64,000 bases of DNA, from NCBI GenBank assembly GCA_945876035.1, contig CAMCMU010000001.1, positions 124,001 to 188,000 on the forward strand. Reading direction: 5' to 3'. This document shows positions 9,724-18,722 of the stretch, piece by piece. Below the pieces are notes generated by a model that searched no databases, was not told the origin of the DNA, and saw nothing but the letters and a program-made list of their open reading frames with translations. How positions within the stretch are numbered: the first letter of the stretch is position 1; the number at the start of each line of letters is the position of its first letter. The DNA comes from Schlesneria paludicola DSM 18645. Lineage in GTDB: Bacteria > Planctomycetota > Planctomycetia > Planctomycetales > Planctomycetaceae. Position numbers and translations under genes: made by a program.

Positions 9724-12213
9724 ATGATTCGCCTGTCTCGCTGCATTGCCGGTCTGATGTGCTGCCTAAGCTTGGGGGGAATGGCGGGGTGTACCAACTC
9801 TAGTCCTCAATCCCCTGATGGAATGCAGAGTCCAACGATCACGACGGGAAAAGAATCCGCACCGGCTGCAGAGTCAAAAACCGATACAAAGCCCAGTGCT
9901 CAGATGCTCTCAGATATCGGGGAAGCGGATTGGCCAGACTATCCCGACGTGCCTCAGTTAGAAATCATGAGTGAGGTCGATGGGATTAAGATCCCTCGAC
10001 AGACGATGAAGAGTGATACGCTGCAACTCGCTGGAACGATTCCCGTCGATGTGGGGAATGACCGCGGGTTGCAAAAGCTGAGTCAGCCGACGACGGGCGA
10101 TACGCTGACGATTCGATTTTCCTCCGAACCGAAGGTGCTCAACCCAATCACCGAATCGTCAGCCGTTCAGACGTACATCATGCAGTACGTGAACGAGGCG
10201 TTCGCACGGCAGAACCTCGAAACCTTTGCTTACCAGCCCGGAATTGCCACGCAGTGGATCGTTGAGGATTCGGTCAAGCTCTCGCCAGATTTTCCGGGAC
10301 AGGAGCGGAAGATCGCCCTCGAAGATGGGCCGCCAAGAACTTTCATCGATTTCGACTACGAAGCCGCCACCGCACAGGATGGCAAGTCAGCCGAGCCGCC
10401 GCAGCTGACGCTGACCACGTCGGACAAAGACGGAAAGCCACTCGGCAAGGTTTGGGTCGGGGTTTATCCCGTCGGCAGAATTCTCGGTGCGTCAGCAACC
10501 GGCGCTCACTTTTGGAGTGACGAACAAGGCCGATTGAAAATCGGCGGCTTTCCGAGCGGAAAATACACGATCAAGGTCGGAGCGGAACTGTTCGGCAAAG
10601 CGGAGAAACGAGAGGATGGGACACTCGTGCTGGCCGCTGCGACAGAGCAGAACCCGCTCAAACAGCAGAACAATGGCGCCCCGCTGACGTTTCAGGCGGG
10701 AGAGTGGACCGACGTGCAGGCTCAGACATACACAACGTTCTCCATGCGTGAGGATGTCAAGTGGTCCGACGGCACGCCCTTCACCACAAAAGACATCGAG
10801 TTCGCCTATGCTCTGCTGAACAGTCCGTTTGTGGATGGCGACTCGATTCGAACCTATTACAGCGATCTGGTGGAATGCACTCCGCTCGGATCCCATGCTA
10901 TTCGGTTGCGGTATCGACAGCAGTACTTCAAGGCTCCCGAGTTCAGCTACGGCATCGCGGCCTACACTCCGCCATTTCACTTCTTTGAAGCGGCCCTCAA
11001 AACCTACACGAATGAGAACGGCAATGCCGATCCTCGGCAACTGACCTTAGAGCGGCTGACGCCGGTAGAAGAAGACGTACAGAAGAAGCTGAGCGCACAC
11101 GGGCAGAGGTTCGGCAAGTTCTTCAATACCGACGACCGCTACAACCGCAGTCCGCTCGGGACAGGACCCTACATTATCGACAAGTGGGAACGGGGCGACC
11201 GGGTTGAACTGGTCCGCAACCCCAATTATTGGGAACCCTCCAAGGCTGGCCACCTCGATCGAATCATTATCAAGTTCATCCCTGATCAGGTCTCGGCGAT
11301 GTCGGCTCTCAAGGCCGGGGCGATCGACTTCTTCTACGACATGTCACCCGAGCAGTTTTTCGAGGATTGGCCGACGCTCGATCAAAAATTTCGTGACGAC
11401 TATGTCCTCGGTTCGTGGTACTCCCCTGTGTTCAGCTACATCGGTTGGAACCAACTCAAGCCGCAATTTCAGGATCGTCGGGTCCGCATCGCTCTGGCTC
11501 TGATGCTCGACAAGCAAGACTTCGTCGACACCAAACTACACGGAGCCGGAATGGTGGTTTCGGGGACGCAATACTATTTTGGCGACTTCTACGATAAGAC
11601 TGTCGCACCGCTCGGTTACGATCCGGAGACCGCGAGAGAACTGTTAACAGATGCCGGTTGGATTGATTCGGACAACGACGGCATTCTCGACAAAGACGGA
11701 GTGAAGTTTCAGGTCAAGCTGCAACTGCCGCAGGGCAAGCCGATCGTGCTTCAGAGATGCGAAGTCTTGCAAAAGAACCTCAAGTCTGTCGGCATCGACC
11801 TGCAAATTCAGCCGCTCGAGTGGGCATCGTTCATCGACAAAGTACGAGCCAAGGAATGCGATGTCATCACGCTCAGCTGGGCTATGTCTCCGGAGAGTGA
11901 TCCGTTTCAGATCTGGCATAGTTCCGGAGCCAAGCCGGGCAATCGCGGCAGCAATTCTATCTCGTTTGCCAACGCTCAGGCAGACGAATTGATCGACAAA
12001 CTCCGAGTCACGCTGGACGGGAAGAAACGCCAGCGCATCCATCACGCATTTCACCGCCTGCTCGACAGCGAACAGCCCTACCTGTTTTTGTGGGTACCGA
12101 AAGAATTTGGCGTCTACCACAAACGTTTCCGCAACGTGAAATGGTACCGTCTGCGTCCTGGCTTCGATTTGTCCGAGTGGTACGTGCCGAAGAATGAGCA
12201 ACGGCACAAGTAA
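9724..12213 (+). CDS. ABC transporter substrate-binding lipoprotein (SBP family 5) with inserted domain
   Basis: An 829-residue family 5 solute-binding protein, the type used for oligopeptides. A lipoprotein signal ends at LGGMAGC (Cys23). The binding domain begins near residue 120 (LTIRFSSEPKVLNPITE), and the family signature follows near 345 (EDVKWSDGTPFTTKDIEFAY); the C lobe includes DSDNDGILDKDG, a loop often seen in this family. Between about 180 and 325 lies extra sequence that includes a carboxypeptidase-regulatory-like beta region (PLGKVWVGVYPVG then DEQGRLKIGGFPSGKYTIKV), which makes the protein much longer than the usual 530-600. AAGGA is nine bases before the ATG. A DppB-type permease gene follows after 272 bases. 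Confidence 0.9.
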   Translation: MIRLSRCIAGLMCCLSLGGMAGCTNSSPQSPDGMQSPTITTGKESAPAAESKTDTKPSAQMLSDIGEADWPDYPDVPQLEIMSEVDGIKIPRQTMKSDTLQLAGTIPVDVGNDRGLQKLSQPTTGDTLTIRFSSEPKVLNPITESSAVQTYIMQYVNEAFARQNLETFAYQPGIATQWIVEDSVKLSPDFPGQERKIALEDGPPRTFIDFDYEAATAQDGKSAEPPQLTLTTSDKDGKPLGKVWVGVYPVGRILGASATGAHFWSDEQGRLKIGGFPSGKYTIKVGAELFGKAEKREDGTLVLAAATEQNPLKQQNNGAPLTFQAGEWTDVQAQTYTTFSMREDVKWSDGTPFTTKDIEFAYALLNSPFVDGDSIRTYYSDLVECTPLGSHAIRLRYRQQYFKAPEFSYGIAAYTPPFHFFEAALKTYTNENGNADPRQLTLERLTPVEEDVQKKLSAHGQRFGKFFNTDDRYNRSPLGTGPYIIDKWERGDRVELVRNPNYWEPSKAGHLDRIIIKFIPDQVSAMSALKAGAIDFFYDMSPEQFFEDWPTLDQKFRDDYVLGSWYSPVFSYIGWNQLKPQFQDRRVRIALALMLDKQDFVDTKLHGAGMVVSGTQYYFGDFYDKTVAPLGYDPETARELLTDAGWIDSDNDGILDKDGVKFQVKLQLPQGKPIVLQRCEVLQKNLKSVGIDLQIQPLEWASFIDKVRAKECDVITLSWAMSPESDPFQIWHSSGAKPGNRGSNSISFANAQADELIDKLRVTLDGKKRQRIHHAFHRLLDSEQPYLFLWVPKEFGVYHKRFRNVKWYRLRPGFDLSEWYVPKNEQRHK

Positions 12214-12485
12214 AACAATGCGACAACCAACATGTTCTCAGCCGGCTTTCGATAACGCTCAGAAAGAGGAGGCAATCTGAACCTCGAAAGAGAGACGAAA
12301 CCGGGTCAGAAACACGAAGAGATGGGCTCTTCCAAAATTTCGAATCGGACTTGATTCATGTCTCAGCGGGTTTAACGATTGATTGATTTTCACGTGCCTT
12401 GACGCATCAGGTCCGGCGTCGACTTTGCCGGCCCCACTCGTAGCGGAAGTTTTTTGCAGTACAAATCATTCCTTGATGTGATGGG

Positions 12486-13493
12486 GTGTCCACGGTGACC
12501 AGTTATCTTTTCAAGCGTCTGCTGCTCATGATCCCAACGTTGTTCGGAATTTTGGTTGTTTCTTTTCTGGTGATTCGCCTCGCGCCAGGCGATCCTGCCT
12601 CGCAGAAATTCGGGGGCGTCGGGCAGGCCAGCGGGGGCATCAACGCCGAAAGAGGAACCGAGGCTGCCGAAAAGCGATTCCGCGAACGGTTCGGTTTCGA
12701 CAAGCCACTTTACATACAGTTCGGGATGTTTCTCAGGCGACTCGCCACGGCAGACATGATTTTCTTTCAGACCGAACAAAAAATCTGGCGAGAGCTATGG
12801 GAGGCTCTGCGGATCACGATCTTGCTGAACCTGATTGTGTTCGTGCTGATCTATGTGGCTGCCGTTCCGCTGGGAATCATCAGTGCGGCTTATCCCCACT
12901 CGTGGACGGACAGAGTCACAACGCTGGGACTGTTCATTATGTACAGTCTGCCGTCGTTTTGGGTCGCCGAGATGCTGCGGATGCAGTTCGGCAACTGGCT
13001 GCCAATTATGGGTTTAAAATCTCAGAACTTTGACCAGATGAACTCTTCGCAGCAAATTCTCGACTATTTGCGACATATTGCCCTACCCGTACTCTGCATG
13101 ACCTACGGCGGACTCGCTTACGTCAGTCGCCAAATGCGGGCGGGTATGCTGGAGGTCATTCGGCAGGATTATATCCGGACTGCCGAAGCCAAAGGAGCTG
13201 GGAAGGCTCGCGTTATCTTGGTGCATGCGTTGCGAAACAGCCTGTTCCCAATCATCACGCTGTTCGCGTCACTTTTGCCGTTTCTGGTGGGTGGTAGTGT
13301 TATTATTGAAGTGGTATTCAATATTCACGGCATGGGCCTACTCTCCTATGAAGGTGTCTTGAGACGTGAGTACGACCTCGTGATGACGACATTGATGCTC
13401 TCCGCCGTTCTCACGCTGATCGGCATTCTCGTTTCGGACATTCTCTATGTGGTGGTTAATCCACGCGTCAGCTTTGAGGACGGGTCACGATAG
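12486..13493 (+). CDS. ABC transporter permease, DppB/OppB type
   Basis: A 335-residue inner-membrane permease. It has the N-terminal helix LLLMIPTLFGILVVSFLVIRLAPGD typical of DppB/OppB, about six membrane segments, and the cytoplasmic EAA-type coupling loop near residue 235 (AEAKGAGKARVILVHALRNS) that contacts the ATPase. The start is GTG at 12486; another GTG three codons on (12495) is equally possible since neither has a clear SD. It follows the substrate-binding lipoprotein, so the two likely belong to one importer. No DppC-type second permease or ATPase gene follows here; they would have to be encoded elsewhere, or the permease works with a shared partner. Confidence 0.9.
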   Translation: MSTVTSYLFKRLLLMIPTLFGILVVSFLVIRLAPGDPASQKFGGVGQASGGINAERGTEAAEKRFRERFGFDKPLYIQFGMFLRRLATADMIFFQTEQKIWRELWEALRITILLNLIVFVLIYVAAVPLGIISAAYPHSWTDRVTTLGLFIMYSLPSFWVAEMLRMQFGNWLPIMGLKSQNFDQMNSSQQILDYLRHIALPVLCMTYGGLAYVSRQMRAGMLEVIRQDYIRTAEAKGAGKARVILVHALRNSLFPIITLFASLLPFLVGGSVIIEVVFNIHGMGLLSYEGVLRREYDLVMTTLMLSAVLTLIGILVSDILYVVVNPRVSFEDGSR

Positions 13494-13567
13494 TCTGCTG
13501 CGTTCTTGGGTTGGAATTTTGAACTGTCATTTCCGGTAACCGACAACGGAAGATTGAACGAAGATTC

Positions 13568-14158
13568 ATGACCGAACGAAAGAGCTTCGCTAGGGTCGTT
13601 CCAACAGATCGAGTTTTCGGTCTGAATTGGCTGGCCTGTACGTCGCTGGTGGTGTTGGTCATCAGCATCTCTTCAGCGCACATACCTCATCGCATGAAAC
13701 TTCTTGGGTTGTTTCCTGTTGCTGTCGGATTGATCATGGGGACTGCCGGATCCTTTTTTTCGAGGCGTTACTTTTTTCGAGCCCCTTCGTGGATCACGTC
13801 GGGAATGTTTTTAATGGCTCTGAGCGGGCTGATTGGTTCGACGGTCCTGACGTATCGACTGGAGACCTCAACGCTCGCCAATCCTTCCCAGCAACATCAA
13901 TTGGCAGTAGCAATGATGAGACAAATGGAGCGGGACTCCGCCGGTGAGATTGTAACGCCTGCCCCCGCGATCTCCGTCAAGGGCTTTCGTTCGTATCTCG
14001 CTCACCGTTTGACGCAACTCGGCTCCTTGTCCAGTCCGTGGTCCGAATTATTGTGGAGCGTTGAAATTTTCGCCGGAAGTACCGCAGCTGCTTGGGGTCT
14101 GCGTCTGGGGACCGATCAGCATCCGCAGCGGTCCAGAAATGAGGAGATTCCTCCGTGA
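13568..14158 (+). CDS. Small membrane protein, unknown function
   Basis: A 196-residue protein I do not recognise. Three hydrophobic segments are visible near residues 22-40, 44-62 and 76-95, followed by a polar stretch of about 75 residues and a possible fourth segment near 163-180. It begins 74 bases after the permease gene and its stop overlaps the acpS start by four bases (GTGA at 14155-14158), so translation of the two is probably coupled. It lacks the coupling loop of ABC permeases, so it is not the missing DppC partner. Confidence 0.75.
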   Translation: MTERKSFARVVPTDRVFGLNWLACTSLVVLVISISSAHIPHRMKLLGLFPVAVGLIMGTAGSFFSRRYFFRAPSWITSGMFLMALSGLIGSTVLTYRLETSTLANPSQQHQLAVAMMRQMERDSAGEIVTPAPAISVKGFRSYLAHRLTQLGSLSSPWSELLWSVEIFAGSTAAAWGLRLGTDQHPQRSRNEEIPP

Positions 14159-14571
14159 TTGTGGGCCTCGGTACCGATATCATCGAAGTCGAACGGATCG
14201 CCAAGATGATCCAAGAGCACGGCGATCACTTTTTGAAACGCGTGTTCACCGCAGGTGAGATCACTCATTGTTGCGACCGAAAACATTCAGCCCCTCACTA
14301 CGCAGGACGCTGGGCCGCGAAGGAAGCGGTGATGAAGGTCTTGGGAACAGGTTTCACAAAAGAGGTTGGATGGACCGACATCGAGGTCGTGACTCAACCG
14401 GACGGAAAGCCGACCATCGTTCTGCATGGTTCAACACACGACGCTGCTAATCGATTGGGAATCGTCAACGTCTTGGTCTCCATCTCGCATACACAGAACT
14501 ACGCCACGGCCACAGCCATCGGCTTAGGACGGGTTGTGGGTTTCAAGCTAACCGACCTCAACGAACTTTAA
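14155..14571 (+). CDS. acpS: Holo-[acyl-carrier-protein] synthase
   Basis: A 138-residue phosphopantetheinyl transferase that moves 4'-phosphopantetheine from CoA onto the serine of acyl carrier protein. Magnesium ligands are visible: Asp8 in GLGTDIIEVERI and Glu57 in GRWAAKEAVMKVLGTG. The length fits the family (about 120-140). The GTG start overlaps the stop of the upstream membrane-protein gene, a sign of translational coupling. The 3' end overlaps the convergent lipoprotein gene by 14 bases, and both stop codons lie inside one inverted repeat (14557-14584). Confidence 0.95.
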   Translation: MIVGLGTDIIEVERIAKMIQEHGDHFLKRVFTAGEITHCCDRKHSAPHYAGRWAAKEAVMKVLGTGFTKEVGWTDIEVVTQPDGKPTIVLHGSTHDAANRLGIVNVLVSISHTQNYATATAIGLGRVVGFKLTDLNEL

Positions 14572-14584
14572 GAAGTTCGTTGGG
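14557..14584. terminator. Hairpin shared by two convergent gene ends
   Basis: The arms CTCAACGAACTT (14557-14568) and AAGTTCGTTGGG (14573-14584) pair over 11 of 12 positions around a TAAG loop; the twelfth pair is a G-T. The repeat contains the last codons and stop of acpS on the plus strand and of the lipoprotein gene on the minus strand. It is placed as a two-way terminator would be, but neither side has a T tract. Confidence 0.5.
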
Positions 14585-14980
14585 ATCGAACTGGATCAGT
14601 TTTCCATCACGAAAGAAAAGAACGATCGAGCGACCATTGCTATCAGGTCCCCATTGATAGCCCACATCCGTCGTCTGATAGTACCCACCGTTTGTCTTGA
14701 ACGTGCTGTCATCAAATTGACGCTCTCCCGACTCGCCAAGGATCGCGGCGACCTCAGTGGCTGACATTTCATTGTGAATCCGATGAGTCAGCAACCATCG
14801 CAACGATTCAGGATCCCGCTCGACGAGAAATTTTTGACGCGACTCAATTTCCTTCGATTCCAGATTGGGCGATTTTCCAAACGGAAACATCGAAAGCAGA
14901 GGCGTTCGTTCGTGTAAACCGCAGCCCAAAATGAGTCCCGAAATGAGAAGACTTGACGCGAATATCGTTGGTCGAAACAT
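14558..14980 (-). CDS. Small lipoprotein, unknown function
   Basis: A 140-residue protein with a lipoprotein signal (MFRPTIFASSLLISGLILGC, Cys at residue 20). The mature part is polar and about 120 residues; it includes RWLLTHRIHNEMSATEVAAIL and ends DGKLIQFDPNELLKVR. This resembles, loosely, small BamE/SmpA-like lipoproteins in which a helix with a short xxVxxxLG-type turn is followed by strands, but I would not name the family. The start at 14980 is preferred over the ATG at 14995 because GGAAGAA lies seven bases before it and the signal peptide then has a normal N-region. It converges on acpS, overlapping its end by 14 bases. Confidence 0.75.
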   Translation of the reverse strand: MFRPTIFASSLLISGLILGCGLHERTPLLSMFPFGKSPNLESKEIESRQKFLVERDPESLRWLLTHRIHNEMSATEVAAILGESGERQFDDSTFKTNGGYYQTTDVGYQWGPDSNGRSIVLFFRDGKLIQFDPNELLKVR

Positions 14981-15406
14981 AACGAATTCTTCCATGGCAA
15001 AGTCGAGTCATCGACATCTCCTACCAGCCTCTCTCGATCATTCGCAAGAACGGTCGCGCAACAGGATTTGTCAAGGTTTGACGGGTTAACTGACCCGAAT
15101 CATAGACGATCACCGTCCATTCAGAACAGATCGATCTTTCGAACAACGTCTGAGGGGAAATATCACGGGAAACCCCTCCCCGAGAACAGTAACATCAACA
15201 CCATCATCCGAGTCCGACCCATGATCAGAGCAATGCCTGATGGCGTGTCTTTCAAAAAAACGACTTACCTCAAAACGATTCTTCAGGTCTAATTCTCACT
15301 CTCTGTCTGAAATTGCGACTGCTGTTGCACCACTCCAGCAGCCCGAATGATTCACCGTCATCGAAACCGGTTAAAGACACTCTTCACTTAAATACTATTC
15401 GATAGA
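14981..15406. other. Intergenic stretch, nothing recognised
   Basis: About 425 bases between the divergent small lipoprotein and the TIM-barrel gene. No open frame looks real and I see no strong inverted repeat. It should hold the promoters of both flanking genes. Confidence 0.45.
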
Positions 15407-16432
15407 ATGACCATGACAACCGATCGAAAAGTATTACTCTCCGCGTTTGCTGACGAGGCGGCCCACTCCAAAACAGCCATTGAACAATTGTCCTCCATGG
15501 CTGCGATCGGCCTGCAGTACTACAGCCCACGGTTTATTGATGTGGATTGTTCGGGAACAGTCAAACATGTGACCGAGTTAACTCAACAGGAGTTGAGCCG
15601 ACTGGCGAAGTTGCATGCTGATTATGGAATGAAAGTGACAAGCATCGGATCGAGATTGGGAAAGGTGAAGTTGCTCGATATTGACGACGGATCACACAAC
15701 AAATATATCCCGCAGTCGCGGTATCATGCGGGTGATGTCAGAGACACAATTCAGTCGGCGAATGCACTCGGTACAAAATTCATTCGCGGATTCTCGTTCT
15801 ATCATCCCCAAGGGGAGGAACCAAGCACCTACATCCAAGAAGCGGCGGATCGCCTGGGACCGATTGTCGATTTGTGTGGTCAGGCAGGCTTGGTTTACGG
15901 CTTGGAAGTGGAAGCGAACCTCGTGGGGCAAAACGGGAGAATAATCGCCGCGTTGGCAAATGCCATCGGCCGATCGAATCTCGTCAGCGTCTTCGATGGC
16001 GGAAATCTTTCGTCGCAGAATTTCTCGCAGCAGGAATGTCTCGATGAGTATCGTGCGATGCGGGAATCACTCGGGTGGATGCACATTAAAGACTATCGGA
16101 TCGACAGCCGTCTCCCGTGGACCGGTGTGGTGGATGAGGAACGTTTGAAAAACTTTGTTCCCTGCGACATCGGCGACTCGGGTCACGAATTAATTCTGCG
16201 GGACTTGCGAGACCACCTGCCTGCCATTGAAACTCGCATGAAAAGACTCGGGGCACCGGGTGTGTTTCTGGAACTCGAACCACATCTCAAAGGAGGCGGT
16301 CAATTCGGTGGCTTCAGCGGCCCAGACGGAGTCGGCGTCGCATTAAGATCTCTTTGCCGGCTGCTCGATTTCGTAGAGATTGACTATGAATTGCGTGACT
16401 TCAATGACATCAAAAGGGCACGTGGCTTTTGA
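15407..16432 (+). CDS. Sugar phosphate isomerase/epimerase-like TIM barrel protein
   Basis: A 341-residue protein of the xylose-isomerase-like TIM barrel superfamily (AP endonuclease family 2 fold). Features that fit the fold are the N-terminal [10 protein letters not shown], the strand [14 protein letters not shown] near residue 165 with a metal-type Glu, the [11 protein letters not shown] loop near 195, [10 protein letters not shown] near 225 (His/Lys/Asp) and the late strand [14 protein letters not shown] near 285. No signal peptide is seen, so it is likely cytoplasmic. Planctomycetes carry many such enzymes for unusual sugars; the substrate is not predictable. The methyltransferase gene follows 48 bases later on the same strand. 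Confidence 0.85.
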   Translation: MTMTTDRKVLLSAFADEAAHSKTAIEQLSSMAAIGLQYYSPRFIDVDCSGTVKHVTELTQQELSRLAKLHADYGMKVTSIGSRLGKVKLLDIDDGSHNKYIPQSRYHAGDVRDTIQSANALGTKFIRGFSFYHPQGEEPSTYIQEAADRLGPIVDLCGQAGLVYGLEVEANLVGQNGRIIAALANAIGRSNLVSVFDGGNLSSQNFSQQECLDEYRAMRESLGWMHIKDYRIDSRLPWTGVVDEERLKNFVPCDIGDSGHELILRDLRDHLPAIETRMKRLGAPGVFLELEPHLKGGGQFGGFSGPDGVGVALRSLCRLLDFVEIDYELRDFNDIKRARGF

Positions 16433-16480
16433 TACACTGAACGACGCTCGTGGCGAATTCAAAAACAAAAAGGGAATCGG

Positions 16481-17272
16481 ATGAATACGAGACGTTGGAA
16501 AGAGTTTTCCTTGTCGATGACGGACATCCTCTACAGCGGATTCCTGTGGTTGTGTGTTTTCGGTGACCTTTCCGCAACCGAACCGATAGCTGATCCAACC
16601 GTCTCGGAAAACGAACGATATCAGTTCCGTAAAGAACACGACCCGAACGGCCTCGGCAAGTTTTATATGGGACGGGAAATCGCACGGTTCATGACTTTTC
16701 ATGGCGCGGCGTGGCTTGAACGTGTCGAGCGGGAAGAGGAAGAAAGGCTCAGCGAACTCCTGAAGCACATTGATCTTGATCGGGGAATGGTCGTTGCTGA
16801 TGTTGGCGCTGGTTCAGGAGTTCTCACGCTGATGATGGCTCAGAAAGTCGGCCCGGAAGGAAAGGTGTTGGCCGTCGATATCCAAAAAGAGATGCTCGAT
16901 CTGCTCGCCGACAAGCTCAGCAGAAATGGTGTAACAAATGTTGATCTCGTTCTTGGAACAGAAAAGTCTCCACAATTAAAGGAGGCTTCCATCGACTTAG
17001 CACTGATGGTCGATGTGTATCACGAGTTCCAGTTCCCCTATGAAATGATGCTCGAACTCGCAAAAGCACTCAAGCCGGGAGGCCGAATTATTTTTGTCGA
17101 ATACCGCCGCGAAGACCCTCAGGTTCCAATCAAGCTGGTTCACAAAATGTCTGAAAAACAAGTCAAGAAAGAGGTCTCACCATCCGAATTCGGACTGATA
17201 TGGAAGGAGACCATTGAAAAACTACCTCGCCAACACATCATCATTTTTCAGCGTCTCGCGGACAATTCTTGA
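16481..17272 (+). CDS. Class I SAM-dependent methyltransferase with N-terminal signal or anchor
   Basis: A 263-residue protein. The Rossmann methyltransferase core starts near residue 100: motif I VVADVGAGSGVLTLMMA, an acidic ribose ligand in KVLAVDIQKEML and a post-motif region GGRIIFVEYRRED near 200. Before it is a hydrophobic stretch (about residues 15-30, ILYSGFLWLCVFGDL) that reads as a signal peptide or membrane anchor. That is odd, since S-adenosylmethionine is cytoplasmic. GGGAA lies six bases before the ATG, so this start is well supported. The target is unknown. It sits between sugar-metabolism-type genes but has no obvious functional link to them. Confidence 0.85.
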   Translation: MNTRRWKEFSLSMTDILYSGFLWLCVFGDLSATEPIADPTVSENERYQFRKEHDPNGLGKFYMGREIARFMTFHGAAWLERVEREEEERLSELLKHIDLDRGMVVADVGAGSGVLTLMMAQKVGPEGKVLAVDIQKEMLDLLADKLSRNGVTNVDLVLGTEKSPQLKEASIDLALMVDVYHEFQFPYEMMLELAKALKPGGRIIFVEYRREDPQVPIKLVHKMSEKQVKKEVSPSEFGLIWKETIEKLPRQHIIIFQRLADNS

Positions 17273-17498
17273 GGGATACTCGTACTTCGGTGGTGTCGGC
17301 CAAAAAAAGATCGCCTGAAGACGAGATCTCTCTTCTTGAATTTTATTGTCTTCACTGAAAATGAAGAGGGGGATCACGCGATCGTTGGAAATGACGATTT
17401 CCATCGGGTATGATGGCGTTCTTATACCTCTGATCCAATCGCAGACCGTCTGCATGCAATCATAATTCACCTCGATTACACAAGTAAGGTTTCATTCT

Positions 17499-18698
17499 AT
17501 GGAGACGACCAACGGTTCACTGAAACGAAAGCTACGGATGGCACTTGTTGGTGGTGGCCAGGGGTCGTTTATTGGTCGAGTCCACGTGACGGCAGCGGTT
17601 TTGGACAATCGAGCGGTACTTGTTGCCGGGGCTCTGTCCTCGAATCCAGCGACAGCAACGGCGTCTGCTCCGGCTTATGATATTGCTGCGGATCGCGCCT
17701 ACCTGTCGTTTGAGGAGTTGTGTTCAAAAGAAGCCTCCTTGCCGTTAGACAAGCGTGTCGATTTTGTCTCTGTGGCGACCCCGAATCACACACACTTTCC
17801 AATAGCCAAGGCCGCATTGTCAGCTGGCTTTAATGTCGTCTGTGACAAGCCAATGACGTTTAATCTCGCACAGGCGGAAGAGTTGGTGAAGCTGGTCGAA
17901 AAGTCAAACGCCGTCTTTGCTGTGACACACAATTACACGGGCTATCCACTGGTACGGCAGGCACGTGAAATGATTCTGGGCGGTGAATTAGGAGAGATTC
18001 AGGCGATTCGGTCGAACTATTTCCAAGGTTGGTTGCGCACTCGCCTCGAATCGTCGGATCAAAAACAGGCAACGTGGAGAACAGATCCGTCCAAATCCGG
18101 TGCGGCGGGTTGCTTTGGCGACATCGGTACTCACGCCTATAATCTTGCACGCTACATGACCGGCCTTCTGCCAGCGGAAGTCTCGTGTCATCTCCGAACT
18201 TTTGAGGCCGGCCGCAGATTGGATGACTACGGGCATGCGGTGATTCGATTTGAAAACGGTGGAATCGGTACAGTGACAGCCAGCCAGATTTCACATGGTC
18301 GCGAAAATGATTTGTTCATTGAAGTGGATGGCACGAACGGCGCATTGGCATGGCGGCAGGAAAGCCCCAACGAACTGATCGTTCGTCGCAACGATCAGCC
18401 GCATGCGATCTACACTCGCAATCCGAATGCAAGCTTCATGAATGGCTCCGGCAAGGCGGCCTGTCGCCTGCCTGGAGGACATCCGGAGGCATTTTTTGAA
18501 GCCTTCGCCAACGTTTATCGCTTCGCTTATGACGATATGGTCAAACGAGCGGCCGGACAATCTTTTGAACGGCACAACACAATCTATCCCAATGTCTATG
18601 ATGGTGTTGAGGGGATGTACTTCATCCAACAATGTGTCGCGAGCAGCGAGCACAATGGCGCGTGGCTGCCACTCAAGCATCCTGCGGCTCGTCGATAG
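17499..18698 (+). CDS. Gfo/Idh/MocA family oxidoreductase (cytoplasmic)
   Basis: A 399-residue NAD(P)-dependent sugar or inositol dehydrogenase-like protein. The nucleotide fold starts at residue 15 with MALVGGGQGSFIGRVH; the family lysine is in VVCDKPMTF near residue 115 (DKP instead of the common EKP); the C-terminal domain carries GCFGDIGTHAYNLARYMTG near 205, with the usual Asp and His of the active site. No twin-arginine leader is present, unlike the other two oxidoreductases of this window. AAGG lies nine bases before the ATG. It ends 24 bases from the convergent DUF1501 gene. Confidence 0.92.
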   Translation: METTNGSLKRKLRMALVGGGQGSFIGRVHVTAAVLDNRAVLVAGALSSNPATATASAPAYDIAADRAYLSFEELCSKEASLPLDKRVDFVSVATPNHTHFPIAKAALSAGFNVVCDKPMTFNLAQAEELVKLVEKSNAVFAVTHNYTGYPLVRQAREMILGGELGEIQAIRSNYFQGWLRTRLESSDQKQATWRTDPSKSGAAGCFGDIGTHAYNLARYMTGLLPAEVSCHLRTFEAGRRLDDYGHAVIRFENGGIGTVTASQISHGRENDLFIEVDGTNGALAWRQESPNELIVRRNDQPHAIYTRNPNASFMNGSGKAACRLPGGHPEAFFEAFANVYRFAYDDMVKRAAGQSFERHNTIYPNVYDGVEGMYFIQQCVASSEHNGAWLPLKHPAARR

Positions 18699-18722
18699 AG
18701 TCCATTTCGGAATCAGCAAAAA

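Noticed and set aside
10492-11040. Minus-strand 182-residue open frame
   Set aside because: It lies antisense inside the substrate-binding protein gene, which has clear family motifs throughout.
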